Assembly (NCBI RefSeq): GCF_004793475.1
Contig: NZ_SRYZ01000001.1
Span: 62,001-126,000, forward strand
From: Bacteroides muris (ex Afrizal et al. 2022)
GTDB lineage: Bacteria; Bacteroidota; Bacteroidia; Bacteroidales; Bacteroidaceae
DNA length: 64,000 nucleotides
Direction of reading: 5' to 3'
The notes under the pieces were generated by a model. It saw only the letters and a list, made by a program, of their open reading frames with translations, had not been told where the DNA came from and did not search any database. How positions within the stretch are numbered: position 1 is the stretch's first letter; each line of letters begins with the position of its first letter. The translations under genes and the position numbers were made by a program. Below, piece after piece: positions 35,193-45,689 of this stretch.

Positions 35193-36812
35193 ATGATGAA
35201 AAAGTTCTATAATATATTCAAAAAAGCCCTTGTCCTCATAGGAGTAGTCTCTATGACTTCATGTGACTTCTTAGGAACCGAACCATACGATTTCGTTTCA
35301 CCAACCACATTCTATAGAAACGAGTCTGAATGTACCATGGCACTTGCCGCAGTATATTACCCAATGGCAACCGCCAACTTATATGGTAATTTCTATTCCA
35401 CAGAAATGACCAATATAGATGACCTGAGCTACTATACGCGCAACAGCAACTTTTCCGGTAAGCTATGGGCAAACGACTATACCAGCACCACTCAAGAAAT
35501 ATGGAATATCTGGGAAGCACTATACACCGGCATTAAAAACGCCAATGGTTTGCTTGAGAACATAGACAAGGCAGAAATGAGTCAAATCGCCAAAGATAGA
35601 ATCAAAGGGGAAGCTAAGTTCCTCCGTGCTTACTATCACTTCTTACTTGTACAGGCTTTCTATGAGGTGCCTATCCGCAAACAATCTTTAGATGACATCA
35701 ATGCCGCCAGTATGCCTGCCACCTCCAATGCGGAAGCATTAGACTGGATTATCAAAGAAATGGAAGATTGCATTCCCTTGGTTGACAAAAAAGAATATGA
35801 CAAAAGCCCATCCCACGTGAAAGAAACTTCTGTATATGGCATCCTAGCACGCGTATGCTTATGGAGAGCAGGAAAACCTTCCGACGGTGGAGAAGCCTAT
35901 TATAAAAAAGCGGCTCAATATGCCAATGAAGTCTACAAATCCAAGAAACATGACTTAAACCCTGATGTGTACGCCATGTGGAAGTGTATGGCAACAGATA
36001 AATATGACACTGAATATAACGAATCCATCTGGGAAGTAGAATTTATAGGTACTCGCCTTGACAATAATTATACCGAAAGCCGTATTGGTAATACCATCGG
36101 TAACGCCCAAAGAAATGGTAACGCCACGGGTAAAGGTTATACCTATGCTTTCTATGCAGGTACATTAGTCCTTTGGGATTTATTTGAAAAGAACAGTACA
36201 GACAAACGTCGTGACCTTTCCATGGCACCTTATTACTTGAATGCGAAAGACGTGCAAGTAAAATGGAAAGACCATGAAATCACCATGCGCCGTTGTGGTA
36301 AGTTCCGCCGTGAGTGGGAAACAGCCGAAAACAAGAACAAGAACTGGACTCCCGAGAATTATCCGATTCTGCGCTATGCCGACGTATTGCTAATGCTGGC
36401 CGAAGCCGAAAATGAAGTGAACAAGCAACCTACGGACCTGGCTTATACAGCAATAAATCTTGTACGCAAGCGCGCCGGCATTCCGGAACTCAAAAACTTG
36501 TCATACGACCAGTTCCAACAAGAATTACGTGATGAACGCGCCCGCGAACTTTGCTTCGAGTCCATACGTAAGTTCGATTTGGTACGTTGGGGAATTTACT
36601 TGGAAAGAATGCAGAATACACTGGGTACGGCAGCAGCCGACAAACGCTGGAACTCACAGAGTGAAAATGAAGCCAAGGCCGACAAGACCGGTGGCAAATA
36701 TGACTTCGCCGCTACTGTAGCAGCCAAAACAGAAGAAAAACATCAGTTCTATCCCATTCCCAACAAAGAACTGTCCGTGAATACTAAACTAAAACAGAAC
36801 AAATGGTGGTAA
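35193..36812 (+). CDS. SusD-like surface glycan-binding lipoprotein (RagB/SusD family)
   Basis: 539 aa lid lipoprotein of the SusCD complex. Lipobox in VVSMTSC (Cys24 counted from the first Met). Family features: EPYDFVSPTTFYRNESECTMALAAVYYPM near the N-terminus, the helical TPR-like core (GEAKFLRAYYHFLLVQAFYEVPIRKQSLDD; VYGILARVCLWRAGKPSDGG), LRYADVLLMLAEAENEVN, the AINLVRKRAGIPEL...LRDERARELCFESIRKFDLVRWG block, and the closing HQFYPIPNKELSVNTKLKQNKWW. The second codon is also ATG, so the start could be 35196. Ends the SusCD unit, with a terminator about 80 bp on. Confidence 0.95.
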   Translation: MMKKFYNIFKKALVLIGVVSMTSCDFLGTEPYDFVSPTTFYRNESECTMALAAVYYPMATANLYGNFYSTEMTNIDDLSYYTRNSNFSGKLWANDYTSTTQEIWNIWEALYTGIKNANGLLENIDKAEMSQIAKDRIKGEAKFLRAYYHFLLVQAFYEVPIRKQSLDDINAASMPATSNAEALDWIIKEMEDCIPLVDKKEYDKSPSHVKETSVYGILARVCLWRAGKPSDGGEAYYKKAAQYANEVYKSKKHDLNPDVYAMWKCMATDKYDTEYNESIWEVEFIGTRLDNNYTESRIGNTIGNAQRNGNATGKGYTYAFYAGTLVLWDLFEKNSTDKRRDLSMAPYYLNAKDVQVKWKDHEITMRRCGKFRREWETAENKNKNWTPENYPILRYADVLLMLAEAENEVNKQPTDLAYTAINLVRKRAGIPELKNLSYDQFQQELRDERARELCFESIRKFDLVRWGIYLERMQNTLGTAAADKRWNSQSENEAKADKTGGKYDFAATVAAKTEEKHQFYPIPNKELSVNTKLKQNKWW

Positions 36813-36890
36813 TAAAACCGCAAGACTTCTAACCTTATTATCTCTATATCACAAATAATCAAATAGACCTTAATTAATTTTATTTGTGCA

Positions 36891-36926
36891 GAGGAGGGTA
36901 ATCGAGAGATTACTCTCCTCATTTTA
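36891..36926 (+). terminator. Terminator after susD
   Basis: GAGGAGGGTAATC (36891-36903) pairs with GATTACTCTCCTC (36908-36920) with one mismatch and a 4-nt loop, followed by ATTTTAA. Confidence 0.75.
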
Positions 36927-36985
36927 ATGAATGATTTTACCACTTGTTTTGTACAATCCACACATCTTATGAAAACAATATTCCG

Positions 36986-36993
36986 TAATTTTG
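36986..36993 (+). promoter_or_regulatory. Candidate -7 box of the first PL8 lyase gene
   Basis: TAATTTTG matches TAnnTTTG, 39 bp before the start codon and after the susD terminator, so the lyase gene probably has its own transcript. Confidence 0.45.
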
Positions 36994-37032
36994 TAACACA
37001 ATCAATTAATTACCTTATTTAACCTGATAGTT

Positions 37033-39915
37033 ATGACACGAAAGTTTTTTCAGTTGCTATTTATTTTGACCTATCTTAGTTCATCCGCTTTTGCACAATT
37101 CGTAAGTTTCGAAGAAGAAATCCCCTGTAACTTCAAAAGTTCCGATAAACAAGAGTTGGCGTTATCATCATCATACTATAAAGAAGGAAGCAAGAGCCTG
37201 GAGTGGAAATTCTCTCCTAACAGCATATTGGACATTCCATCCGAATCTGTTTTTACCCTGGAGGGCGACAATGGAATCACTCTGTGGATATACAATGAAA
37301 AGCCTCAGCAAGACTCCCTGCGTTTTGAATTTTACTCTCCCAACGGACATGTTTCCCATCACTTCGGATTCCGACTATACGCTGCCGGATGGCGCGCCTG
37401 CTGGATAAGCTTCAAGCACATGCAAGGAGACAAACAAGATAAGAAAATTGCCGGTTACCGTATCATTGCCCCCAACCGCACCGGACGAGTCTTTATAGAC
37501 CGACTGACCTTCCCGGTAAAAAAAATCAATGACCGTACTACCCCCGATTTGCAGATGCCGACCAATAACTCGCTGACCTATCGCGACCTGTGGCATTGGT
37601 GCCGCGTCTGGCAATGGGAACAATATCAATACGACCTACCTCTGAGCGAATCGTTAACCACCGACGAGAAACAAGAACTGGCCACTATAGAAGCACGGCT
37701 GACCGCAATACTCGACACCCCAAAAGCACCTAAAAAAGGAATATCAAAAGCCTACAGCACATTCAAGGCGGCCAATATCCGTCCATCCAGTAACGGTTTC
37801 ACCGGTGCTCCCGTTGTAGCACCCGATGAACTAAACCGTCGAAAAGGCGAACTCTCTTGGAACAATCTGGAAGATATGCTCTCGGGGTTTGCATACGATG
37901 CTTACTACAACCATTCTGCCCAATCGGCAAAGAATTACTTCCTCGTTTGGGACTACGCTATCAACCAAGGTTTCGCTTTTGGCAGTGGCATGGGCACCAA
38001 CCATCACTACGGTTATCAGGTACGAAAAATATATACTACGGCATGGCTGATGCGCGACGCTATCTGGAAAGCTCCCAATAGGGATAATATTCTCTCAGCA
38101 CTTATCTTCTGGTCAGCATTACAAGAAACAAGGATACCTTTCCAATACGGACGGGACGAATTACTGGATAGCTGGCACACCCTGCTGATGGCAAAAACCG
38201 TATCTGCACTCTTGTTTGTGGACGAAAGGGAAAGAGCACGGGCCCTTGCCGGACTCTCCAGATGGCTGAGTGGTTCCTTGCAATACAGTCCGGGAACCAT
38301 TGGCGGTATCAAGGTAGACGGAACAACCTTCCACCACGGAGGATTCTATCCTGCCTATACCACCGGAGTGCTCGCCATAGTAGGGCAGTTCATAGCACTC
38401 ACCAGCCATACCCGGTACGTGCCTACCATGGAAGCACGCCAGGTGCTGAAATCCGCATTCATATCTATGCGCAATTATTGCAACATCTATGAATGGGGTA
38501 TCGGTATCAGCGGAAGACACCCTTTCGGAGGTTCCATGAAAGAAAATGACGTAGCTGCCTTTGCCTATCTTGCCCTTGCCGGAGATTTATCAGGAGAAAG
38601 CAATACCTTCGACCACCACTTAGCAGCAGACTATATGCGGCTTTGCAACAATGATACTCCCGAAGCCATCTATTTCAGAAAAGAAGGAATTACCCCCGCA
38701 AAAGCTCCGCAAGGCTTTTTTGTATACAATTATGGTTCGGCAGGCATTTTCCGCCGAAACGACTGGATGGTAACCTTGAAAGGCTATACTACCGATGTAT
38801 GGGGATCCGAAATATATAGGAAAGATAATCGTTACGGACGTTACCAAAGTTATGGTTCCGTCCAAATCATGGGTTATCCGTCGCGCAAAGCCAGCGGTTT
38901 CGATGAAAACGGATGGGACTGGAACCGTCTGCCCGGAACCACCACAATACATTTACCGTTCGACTTACTAGACAGTCCTCTGCCCGGTACCACCATGGCA
39001 CATTCCAAAGAGAACTTCTCCGGCAGCAGTTCCCTTGAAGGTAAGAACGGTATGTTTGCCATGAAGCTGATGGAACGTAACTTGAAAAACTTCACACCCG
39101 ATTTCGTTGCCCGCAAATCTGTGTTCTGTTTCAATAACCGTATGATATGTCTGGGTACGGGTATCAGCAATAGCAATGCTTCTTTCCCAACGGAAACAAC
39201 GCTCTTTCAAAGTACCTTCCAAAAGGGGAAAAGCGACATCTATGTAGACGGCAAACTAAAGGACGTGCCTTTCCACCAAGAATTAAACGATGGCAAACGT
39301 CATTGCATCCAAGATGGATATAACAATTACTATCTGGTGAATGGAGATAACGTGCAGATACAGATTGCCCGGCAAGACTCCCACCATGAAAAAAACCGTG
39401 CCAAGACACAAGGAACTTTTGCTTCTGCCTATATCAATCATGGGGCAGCGCCACAAAATGCCGGATACGAATATATGGTATTGATACAGCCCAGTCCAAA
39501 AGAACTGGATGCCGCCCGACGGAAAGCACCTTACCAGATACTCCACAAAGACAGTATCGCCCATGTGGTTATCGATAAACAGACAGGTATCACTGCATAC
39601 GCAGCTTTTGAAACTTATCTTCCCCAAAAAGACGAACTATTCCTTTCCATCCCTGCAGAAACGATGGTAATGCAAAAGCAATCTGGTTCCAACCTCTTGC
39701 TCAGCGTATGCGACCCCAATTTGAATATCTCTGAAAAGGCTTTTACCACCAAAGAGCCAAGCCGCCCCATTGAGAAGAAGTTGATACTGAAAGGTCAATG
39801 GAAATGTAAAACACTGCAGGAGGACGTAACCGTAGAAGTAGGACAAACAGAAACAGTACTCACCGTGACTTGCAGACACGGGCAGCCTATAGAATTTATC
39901 CTGCTGAACAAATAG
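37033..39915 (+). CDS. PL8-family glycosaminoglycan lyase 1 (chondroitin/hyaluronan lyase)
   Basis: 960 aa. Signal peptide (FQLLFILTYLSSSAFAQ), an N-terminal galactose-binding-like lyase domain (FEEEIPCNFKSSDKQELALSSSYYKEGSKSLEWKFSP...GITLWIYNE), an alpha/alpha-toroid catalytic domain and C-terminal beta super-sandwich domains. Catalytic region DGTTFHHGGFYPAY gives His435 and Tyr442, and SGRHPFGG gives Arg495; the His-x6-Tyr and the 60-residue distance to Arg fit Proteus chondroitinase ABC (His501, Tyr508, Arg560). NHHYGYQ is another active-site-region block. Breaks the hexosamine-uronate bond by beta-elimination, giving unsaturated ends for GH88. Ends without an obvious partner; the next gene is a housekeeping Dus enzyme. 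Confidence 0.88.
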   Translation: MTRKFFQLLFILTYLSSSAFAQFVSFEEEIPCNFKSSDKQELALSSSYYKEGSKSLEWKFSPNSILDIPSESVFTLEGDNGITLWIYNEKPQQDSLRFEFYSPNGHVSHHFGFRLYAAGWRACWISFKHMQGDKQDKKIAGYRIIAPNRTGRVFIDRLTFPVKKINDRTTPDLQMPTNNSLTYRDLWHWCRVWQWEQYQYDLPLSESLTTDEKQELATIEARLTAILDTPKAPKKGISKAYSTFKAANIRPSSNGFTGAPVVAPDELNRRKGELSWNNLEDMLSGFAYDAYYNHSAQSAKNYFLVWDYAINQGFAFGSGMGTNHHYGYQVRKIYTTAWLMRDAIWKAPNRDNILSALIFWSALQETRIPFQYGRDELLDSWHTLLMAKTVSALLFVDERERARALAGLSRWLSGSLQYSPGTIGGIKVDGTTFHHGGFYPAYTTGVLAIVGQFIALTSHTRYVPTMEARQVLKSAFISMRNYCNIYEWGIGISGRHPFGGSMKENDVAAFAYLALAGDLSGESNTFDHHLAADYMRLCNNDTPEAIYFRKEGITPAKAPQGFFVYNYGSAGIFRRNDWMVTLKGYTTDVWGSEIYRKDNRYGRYQSYGSVQIMGYPSRKASGFDENGWDWNRLPGTTTIHLPFDLLDSPLPGTTMAHSKENFSGSSSLEGKNGMFAMKLMERNLKNFTPDFVARKSVFCFNNRMICLGTGISNSNASFPTETTLFQSTFQKGKSDIYVDGKLKDVPFHQELNDGKRHCIQDGYNNYYLVNGDNVQIQIARQDSHHEKNRAKTQGTFASAYINHGAAPQNAGYEYMVLIQPSPKELDAARRKAPYQILHKDSIAHVVIDKQTGITAYAAFETYLPQKDELFLSIPAETMVMQKQSGSNLLLSVCDPNLNISEKAFTTKEPSRPIEKKLILKGQWKCKTLQEDVTVEVGQTETVLTVTCRHGQPIEFILLNK

Positions 39916-39999
39916 TTAGCAAGCGATAAAAAGCCGGAGAAAGCAGTGGGGAAAATATAAAATTTCGGCAAAGCAAGTGCTGTTTCGCAAGAAAACATG

Positions 40000-40007
40000 T
40001 ATCTTTG
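40000..40007 (+). promoter_or_regulatory. Candidate -7 box of the Dus gene
   Basis: TATCTTTG matches TAnnTTTG only 6 bp before the chosen ATG (40013). If used, the message would have almost no leader. Confidence 0.45.
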
Positions 40008-40012
40008 CCGAT

Positions 40013-40963
40013 ATGAACGAAAACAGATTACCCATCTACTTCGCCCCACTGCAAGGCTACACTGATTCGGCCTACCGCTTGGCACATGCCCGAATCTTCG
40101 GAGGTATCAACACCTACTATTCTCCGTTTGTACGTGTGGAACACGGCGAAATCCGTCGCAAGGACATACGCGAAATCCATCCCGACAACAACGGGGAAAT
40201 GCACTTCATTCCGCAACTCATAGCCCCGACTCCCGATAAATTAGAGCAGATAATGGCCCTTTTCATCGAATACGGCTATCGGGAAGCCGACATCAACCTT
40301 GGCTGTCCGTTTCCCATGTTGGTCAAGCGGCACAACGGAGCAGGTATGTTGCCCCACCCCAAGGAGGTAGAGGCGCTGCTGAAAACCGCTGTAGAGAAGT
40401 TCCCGGAAATCCGCTTTTCAGTAAAACTGCGATTGGGATGGGAACATGCGGACGAGTGCCTCGCCCTGCTCCCTCTACTGAACGAACTGCCACTTTCACA
40501 TGTCACTCTCCATCCGCGCTTAGGCATCCAGCAGTATAAAGGTACTGTTGACTGGAATGGCTTTGAAGCCTTCTACAAGGGATGTGACAAACCACTGTTG
40601 TACAACGGTGACATACACACGCCAGATGACATCGAAAGCATAGTCGCCCGCTTTCCCCGATTGGTTGGTGTTGTCATAGGACGTGGATTGCTCGCCAACC
40701 CTGCTTTGGCCTGGGAGTACCAGCAAGGACATCCTCTTTCTTCCGATGAAATGGCAAAAAAAGTGAGACTACTACACAACGAAGTGTTCAATGCCTACAA
40801 GGAACGCCTACAAGGTGGTGACCTACAACTGCTGACAAAAATGAAAAGTTTTTGGGAATACCTGCTTCCCAATGCCGACCGGAAAGCAAAGAAAATCATC
40901 CATAAGACAACGAAGCTAAGCAACTACGAAGTAGCCGTCGCTCGACTGTTTGCAGAACTTTGA
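40013..40963 (+). CDS. tRNA-dihydrouridine synthase
   Basis: 316 aa FMN enzyme that reduces uridine to dihydrouridine in tRNA D-loops. The ATG at 40013 is chosen as MNENRLPIYFAPLQGYTDSAYR starts the TIM barrel; a Met 36 bp upstream lies before the predicted promoter box. Motifs: FAPLQGYTD (FMN site), QLIAPTPDKLEQI, DINLGCPFPMLVKRHNGAGML with Cys98 as the conserved Cys, VKLRLGWE, HPRLGIQQYKGTVDW, YNGDIHTPDD and GVVIGRGLLANP. The spacing after GCP (FPMLVKRHNGAG) differs from the usual xxKVxxxxxGA by little. Housekeeping gene interrupting the glycosaminoglycan locus. Specific Dus subtype not assigned. Confidence 0.92.
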   Translation: MNENRLPIYFAPLQGYTDSAYRLAHARIFGGINTYYSPFVRVEHGEIRRKDIREIHPDNNGEMHFIPQLIAPTPDKLEQIMALFIEYGYREADINLGCPFPMLVKRHNGAGMLPHPKEVEALLKTAVEKFPEIRFSVKLRLGWEHADECLALLPLLNELPLSHVTLHPRLGIQQYKGTVDWNGFEAFYKGCDKPLLYNGDIHTPDDIESIVARFPRLVGVVIGRGLLANPALAWEYQQGHPLSSDEMAKKVRLLHNEVFNAYKERLQGGDLQLLTKMKSFWEYLLPNADRKAKKIIHKTTKLSNYEVAVARLFAEL

Positions 40964-41028
40964 GAAACCGATTTTGAGCTTACCGAAGTTTCACAAGCGA
41001 TGCAAACAGTTACAAAATGGAAAGAACA

Positions 41029-42384
41029 TTACTCTGGGATTAGATGTACCTCAGGCCGTATCTGCGCCACACGATGCCGTCTCATCCATTCGCCCAAATA
41101 GGCGCGATGCTGCTGCAACACTTCCCGATAATTCTTTTCAAGAGCCAAGTTACGCATCTCTCCGCGGTCGTCCTCCATGTTATAAAGCTGTTCACGATAG
41201 TTTCCTTTATCATACAACACATATTTATAACGCGGAGTACGCAAAGCCCAACCACGGGTAATACCTTTGTCGAAGGTGGTTTCTATGACCACATAAGGTT
41301 GGTGTGCCTGTTCTGGGTCGGCACTCTCAACCAAGGATTTAAAAGAAACGCCATACAAACCTCCGGGCAGAGGAATGTCTGCCCAGTCGCATACGGAAGC
41401 AAAGAAGTCAACACCTGCATTGACGAGCTGCGGCATCTCTTTTCCGGCATTCTTCTTTCCGGGTAGAGTCACTATCAGAGGGATGTTCACCACTTCTTCG
41501 TAAAGAGCAGACTTCTGATTCCATTGATGTGCTCCCACACCGTCACCGTGGTCGCTCGTGAAGATAATTACCGTGTTCTTCCATAGATTCCGCCGATCAA
41601 TGATGTCGACAATCTTTCCGATTTCAGCATCCACTTTTTCTACCAAACGGAAATAAAGACTGCGATAGCGACGCCAGTCATCCGGGGAATAATGACGCGT
41701 GGGATAGGTCGAATAGTTCAGCGATTGTTCATAGGTTATCACATCGGCATCGTAAGGATGGCGGGAAAAGTTCAAGGGCAATCCAGGCCATTCGTCTTGA
41801 GAAAGTTCAGGCAAATTGCCGTATGGCAGATTCTGCCCACGTGCATATTCACAGATATTGTGGGGATTATCGAAGCCAACTACAAGAAAGAAGGGCCGGG
41901 TGTGTTCCCGTTCAAGAAAGGCAACGGAAGCCTCAGCCAATCCGTGGTCGGTGTGCGGATGAAGGACAGAAAAACCAAACTCCCGATCCGGTATGGAAGC
42001 GGTATGTACATGCCACTTTCCGGCATATGCGCATTCATATCCGGCATGCTGCATCAGAACTCCCAAGGTCGTTGCCCGCAAGGAATCGGGCATAGGCACA
42101 TTGTTTCTCGCAAGACCTATTTCATGGGATGTGTGTCCCGTAAACATGGATGCCCTAGAAGGACCGCTCAAGGGAGCAGAGCAATAAGCATTGGTAAACA
42201 AGACACCCGCCTGCGCCAAACGGTCTATATTCGGGGTATGCACATCCGTATTTCCCACACAGCTCATGGCAGAAGCCGTTTGCTGATCGGTCACAATATA
42301 GATAATATTCGGCAACTCCTTGGCTCCCGACAAAACTGGAACAAAAGCTGTGGTACAAAATAGTACGTCTTTGAATTTCATCAT
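41029..42384 (-). CDS. Ser-type sulfatase, third of the glycosaminoglycan locus
   Basis: 451 aa exported sulfatase. Signal-like N-terminus (MMKFKDVLFCTTAFVPVLSG), followed by ELPNIIYIVTDQQTASAMSCVGNTDVHTPNIDRLAQAGVLFTNAYC. The maturation motif is SGPSRASMFTG with Ser73. AYAGKWHVH, IIFTSDHGDGVGAHQWNQKSALYEE and the final LYNMEDDRGEMRNLA are usual S1 blocks. Ser-type, so it depends on anSME. The position of sulfate removed cannot be told from sequence by eye; the pathway still lacks an obvious 2-O-uronate activity, which is one option. It lies 39 bp downstream of the second PL8 lyase on the same strand, as an operon. Tail of the gene almost meets the convergent Dus gene (65-bp gap). Confidence 0.88.
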   Translation of the reverse strand: MMKFKDVLFCTTAFVPVLSGAKELPNIIYIVTDQQTASAMSCVGNTDVHTPNIDRLAQAGVLFTNAYCSAPLSGPSRASMFTGHTSHEIGLARNNVPMPDSLRATTLGVLMQHAGYECAYAGKWHVHTASIPDREFGFSVLHPHTDHGLAEASVAFLEREHTRPFFLVVGFDNPHNICEYARGQNLPYGNLPELSQDEWPGLPLNFSRHPYDADVITYEQSLNYSTYPTRHYSPDDWRRYRSLYFRLVEKVDAEIGKIVDIIDRRNLWKNTVIIFTSDHGDGVGAHQWNQKSALYEEVVNIPLIVTLPGKKNAGKEMPQLVNAGVDFFASVCDWADIPLPGGLYGVSFKSLVESADPEQAHQPYVVIETTFDKGITRGWALRTPRYKYVLYDKGNYREQLYNMEDDRGEMRNLALEKNYREVLQQHRAYLGEWMRRHRVAQIRPEVHLIPE

Positions 42385-42423
42385 GGTACAAATTTATCGG
42401 ATTTAAAAATCGATTTCTAAGGT

Positions 42424-45400
42424 TCACCTTTTCAATTCCACGTCAAGGCTCACTGCATCGCGACAGGTAAAACGAAGTACTGTCTGCTTCCGGTCGGCCA
42501 CCACCACTTGACAATATGGAGTTTCGGTCACTCTCCACAAACCTTTCAGCGTAATGGTCACGGGAATTTCACCACTGACATTTTTTATCCACGGGCGTGA
42601 ATAGATACTGCGCTCAATACGTTTTCCGTCTTTGTCGAAAGCCTCGTCGCTCGGGCCACGATACAAGGCCAGGTCGGGCTGGGAGACAGTCAGCAGAAGC
42701 TTGTCCTCATATTCGCGTATCATGACAAGGCACGATGTATCGGCTTTCTGCAACAATCCGCCGTCGGGTAGCGCCTGCGGGGTCTCGAACAGGACGTAAG
42801 AAGTAAGACCGTCGACCGGAGAAGACACAATGTGGGCGTTGCGGTCTTGCCGCAGAATCTTGTAAGTGGGTTTCTTGGCAAATGCCTTCAAAGCGGCGGC
42901 ATCCGTGTGGGGCAGCACGGCATATTCGTAGGAAGCACCCTTCGGGGCTTTGCCATGTTGCAGCGTCAGGGATATCCAGTCGCCGGAAGTAGGCTCGGTG
43001 CTGCGCTCGCCCACGGTCACTTGCGGGAAGTTCTTCTCGTAACGGGCATCCGGGCGTGAGGCTTTGGAGATGTAATAGCCCACGCCGTTGGGGTCGATAT
43101 AGGTCTGTCCGTCACTCTGATAAGCTTCCCAGTACCGGCGGGTTTCGGGAGTGGTGGCGGCAAGCTGGAACACGGTGGTTTCCGTCGGATACTCGTCATT
43201 CAGGTTCTCGATGTCCGTACCGAGGCATACAATGGTGCCGCCGAAGAAGTGGAAAGACTTGCGGGCACGGTGCGAGCCGTTGTACTTGTCATGTTCGTGC
43301 AGTACCATACCGAAGTTACCGTTCTGATGTGCTTGGGACAAACCGCCGGCGAAAGTCTCATCGGAATAGAGCATCTCCTCCATGCCGGAGAAGGTATCGA
43401 CATTCAAGACCCGGGCACGCAAATGGTCGAAAGGCAGATGAATACTCGTGACCCCCGGAATACGATTCCAGTCGAAGCCTGCCTCCTGCCAGCCACTGGT
43501 GGCAAAAGTAACCGTTTCATCGGGTTTTCCGGTAAGAATCTGCATGCTGCCATGCGCCAGATAACGGCCATAGAAGTTGGCGGGGAGATAGTGTTCGGCA
43601 GCCCAGAGGTAACGGGAATGTCCGCGTACTACGACAGCCCAGTTGTCGCGGCGCTGCACGGATACACAACCATAGCCCAAAGCCAGATTGCCTTGCGGAA
43701 CCGGTTCGGGGCGGAAGCCTTGGGTTTCGAGCAGCTTCTTCATCTCCAGCTCGTGGCGGGTAGAAGCCTTCGGCAGATAGTCGGGCGCATTCTTGTCCGG
43801 AGCTTCCGTATGGGCAACCAGACGCAGATAGGCTGCGGCCATTTCGGGGTCGTATTTCTGCTTGCCGTCCGGCGTACCGGCAATGGCCATCGTGGCATAT
43901 TGGATAGGTATCAGACTTCCTCCCCCGTTGGGATGGCGGCCCGACATGGAGAGCGGCCATTGCTTGAGGTTGCAATAGAAACGCATGGCGAGAAGCACTT
44001 TCTTCACCGTCTCGTGCGCCTGCCGGGACAGACGGAACTCCGTACCGCTCAGCAAGTAAATCATATTGGTGGCACCGTCCAGACCGCCCACCGCATAAGC
44101 GGGATAATTGTTGCAATGATGGAAGCAGGCACCGTCCGACTTGAAAGAACCGGCCAGTCCCGGCGCAGGAAGGCAGCCTTTGTTCAGCCAGCGGGAGAAG
44201 GAACGAAGGTATTGCAGTTTCTCCGGCGTATCCTCCATAATCAGAATGCTGGCTACGCGCCCTTGCAACTTGGTGTTGAACGTATCTATATCAATACCGT
44301 TGACGGCAGGTTCGGGATATACCTCATTGGTGATGGCATACCAGTTGAGCGTACGTACCGCCTCTTCCAGCTTACCTGCCTCACGCAACACGTCCTTCAT
44401 CAGGAAATAAGCCACAAAAAGGCCGCGCATACTATATCCGTAATGGTGGATATTTCCCCAGCAACTGCCGTAGGCAATGCCCTGGTCGGTGGCGTTATCG
44501 TACATGGCGATGAATTTCTGCTTCAACTCGTGTCTCAGCACCGCATCCTGCGTATTGTTATAAGCAGTGGCAATGCGTTTCATCAGATTGAAGTAGTCGC
44601 TTATCTCCACCCCCAGTCTGGAGAACATATCTTTGTCCCAATCGGGTATGATACGTTCGTAAGCCTCGGACTGACGTACGAAATAGATAGGACGTCCCGC
44701 CACTTTTCCGTTCTTATAGGTAATCCGGTAAAAATCATACTTCTTGCGAATGGACTGCATCTCCTTGTCCGAAAGCGCGGAAGGCGTGTAGAGCATGTCG
44801 CGGAAACGCTTCTCCATAACCCGTATATCCTGCTTCTGCGCCTCGGTCACGTCTGTCAAGGGGATGTCCGGTTTCCACAAGGAGTGTTCGTAGATAACCA
44901 GCCAGTGGTTGGTGGTTCCCTTATTTACGAACGGCACCTGCAAGTCGGCAGTCTGCTGGCGGGCATCTACCTTGCCGGCAGTAATCAGATGGTCGAAAAA
45001 GAGCTTCCCCTTCACGTCGAGGGCTACAATGCGGATTTCGTCCATCCCTTCTTCCGGGGTGCCTTGCATATCGCGTTCATAACATACCCATGCTCCGCGC
45101 CAACCGGTAAAGTTGATGCCAAAAGGAAAAGAGGTGCATACCTTGCCATCCTTCAGGAACTCGAACTGAATCTGCTTGTCCTGGGCCTGCTCATTGTACA
45201 CCCATACGATGAAAGCCGAAAGATAGGTGTCTTTCCCCGTCGGATCTTTCTTCTCAAACTTCAAGTCTTTCTTGATGGACAGTGCGGCACCCGGCTCGAA
45301 AGTCCAGCTCAAGCTGTGGTCGCCGTCCCTATAATGTTCATCGCTAATGCCCAACTGCGAACCGGCTGCCGTAGTGACAAACGCCGGAACCAGCTTCTCC

Positions 45401-45510
45401 TCAAAAGAAAGCAAACGCTCATTCTTCACGATTTGTGCATGTACACTGCCCGGCAGCCACATGCAAACGAGCGCTGCCGCTCCCATTTTCCATTTACTGA
45501 ATTGCATCAT
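42424..45510 (-). CDS. PL8-family glycosaminoglycan lyase 2 (chondroitinase ABC-like)
   Basis: 1028 aa, near the length of chondroitin sulfate ABC lyases. Signal peptide ([18 protein letters not shown]). N-terminal galactose-binding-like domain ([42 protein letters not shown]), then [26 protein letters not shown] and [24 protein letters not shown] before the toroid. Catalytic segment [14 protein letters not shown] supplies His465 and Tyr472, and MSGRHPNGG the Arg about 60 residues on. [14 protein letters not shown] is the second active-site-region block. C-terminal beta domains end [11 protein letters not shown]. Upstream gene of a two-gene operon with the sulfatase. Having two PL8 enzymes in one locus suggests different cutting modes or substrates. 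Its second codon is also ATG. Confidence 0.92.
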   Translation of the reverse strand: MMQFSKWKMGAAALVCMWLPGSVHAQIVKNERLLSFEEKLVPAFVTTAAGSQLGISDEHYRDGDHSLSWTFEPGAALSIKKDLKFEKKDPTGKDTYLSAFIVWVYNEQAQDKQIQFEFLKDGKVCTSFPFGINFTGWRGAWVCYERDMQGTPEEGMDEIRIVALDVKGKLFFDHLITAGKVDARQQTADLQVPFVNKGTTNHWLVIYEHSLWKPDIPLTDVTEAQKQDIRVMEKRFRDMLYTPSALSDKEMQSIRKKYDFYRITYKNGKVAGRPIYFVRQSEAYERIIPDWDKDMFSRLGVEISDYFNLMKRIATAYNNTQDAVLRHELKQKFIAMYDNATDQGIAYGSCWGNIHHYGYSMRGLFVAYFLMKDVLREAGKLEEAVRTLNWYAITNEVYPEPAVNGIDIDTFNTKLQGRVASILIMEDTPEKLQYLRSFSRWLNKGCLPAPGLAGSFKSDGACFHHCNNYPAYAVGGLDGATNMIYLLSGTEFRLSRQAHETVKKVLLAMRFYCNLKQWPLSMSGRHPNGGGSLIPIQYATMAIAGTPDGKQKYDPEMAAAYLRLVAHTEAPDKNAPDYLPKASTRHELEMKKLLETQGFRPEPVPQGNLALGYGCVSVQRRDNWAVVVRGHSRYLWAAEHYLPANFYGRYLAHGSMQILTGKPDETVTFATSGWQEAGFDWNRIPGVTSIHLPFDHLRARVLNVDTFSGMEEMLYSDETFAGGLSQAHQNGNFGMVLHEHDKYNGSHRARKSFHFFGGTIVCLGTDIENLNDEYPTETTVFQLAATTPETRRYWEAYQSDGQTYIDPNGVGYYISKASRPDARYEKNFPQVTVGERSTEPTSGDWISLTLQHGKAPKGASYEYAVLPHTDAAALKAFAKKPTYKILRQDRNAHIVSSPVDGLTSYVLFETPQALPDGGLLQKADTSCLVMIREYEDKLLLTVSQPDLALYRGPSDEAFDKDGKRIERSIYSRPWIKNVSGEIPVTITLKGLWRVTETPYCQVVVADRKQTVLRFTCRDAVSLDVELKR

Positions 45511-45605
45511 GTCCGTTTATTTAAGGTTATTGATATTCACCGCTTGAAAATCGGCAAAAGAAGTCGTAACCGCATATTTCAATGTATTAGTACGGTACAA
45601 AGAAA

Positions 45606-45629
45606 CCCCTCTTTTTGGAAAAAGAGGGG
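45606..45629 (-). terminator. Perfect hairpin between DUF4348 gene and PL8 lyase 2
   Basis: CCCCTCTTTTT and AAAAAGAGGGG form a perfect 11-bp stem with a 2-base centre (loop opened by the A/T pairs). It lies 60 bp downstream of the DUF4348 stop on the minus strand, with TTTCTTTG following. Confidence 0.7.
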
Positions 45630-45689
45630 CATAAATCGTACAGAAGAAGGATAAAATAATGATTGAGGCGAATTTCTGCCCCTACTTTC

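Noticed and set aside
37033..39915. Heparin lyase or alginate lyase assignment
   Set aside because: Length, domain order and the H-x6-Y plus Arg spacing fit PL8, not PL12, PL13 or PL21.
43249..45654. 801-aa open frame on the plus strand opposite the PL8 lyase 2 gene
   Set aside because: Antisense shadow of a strongly supported GC-rich lyase gene; translation has no recognisable domains, signal or sensible composition.
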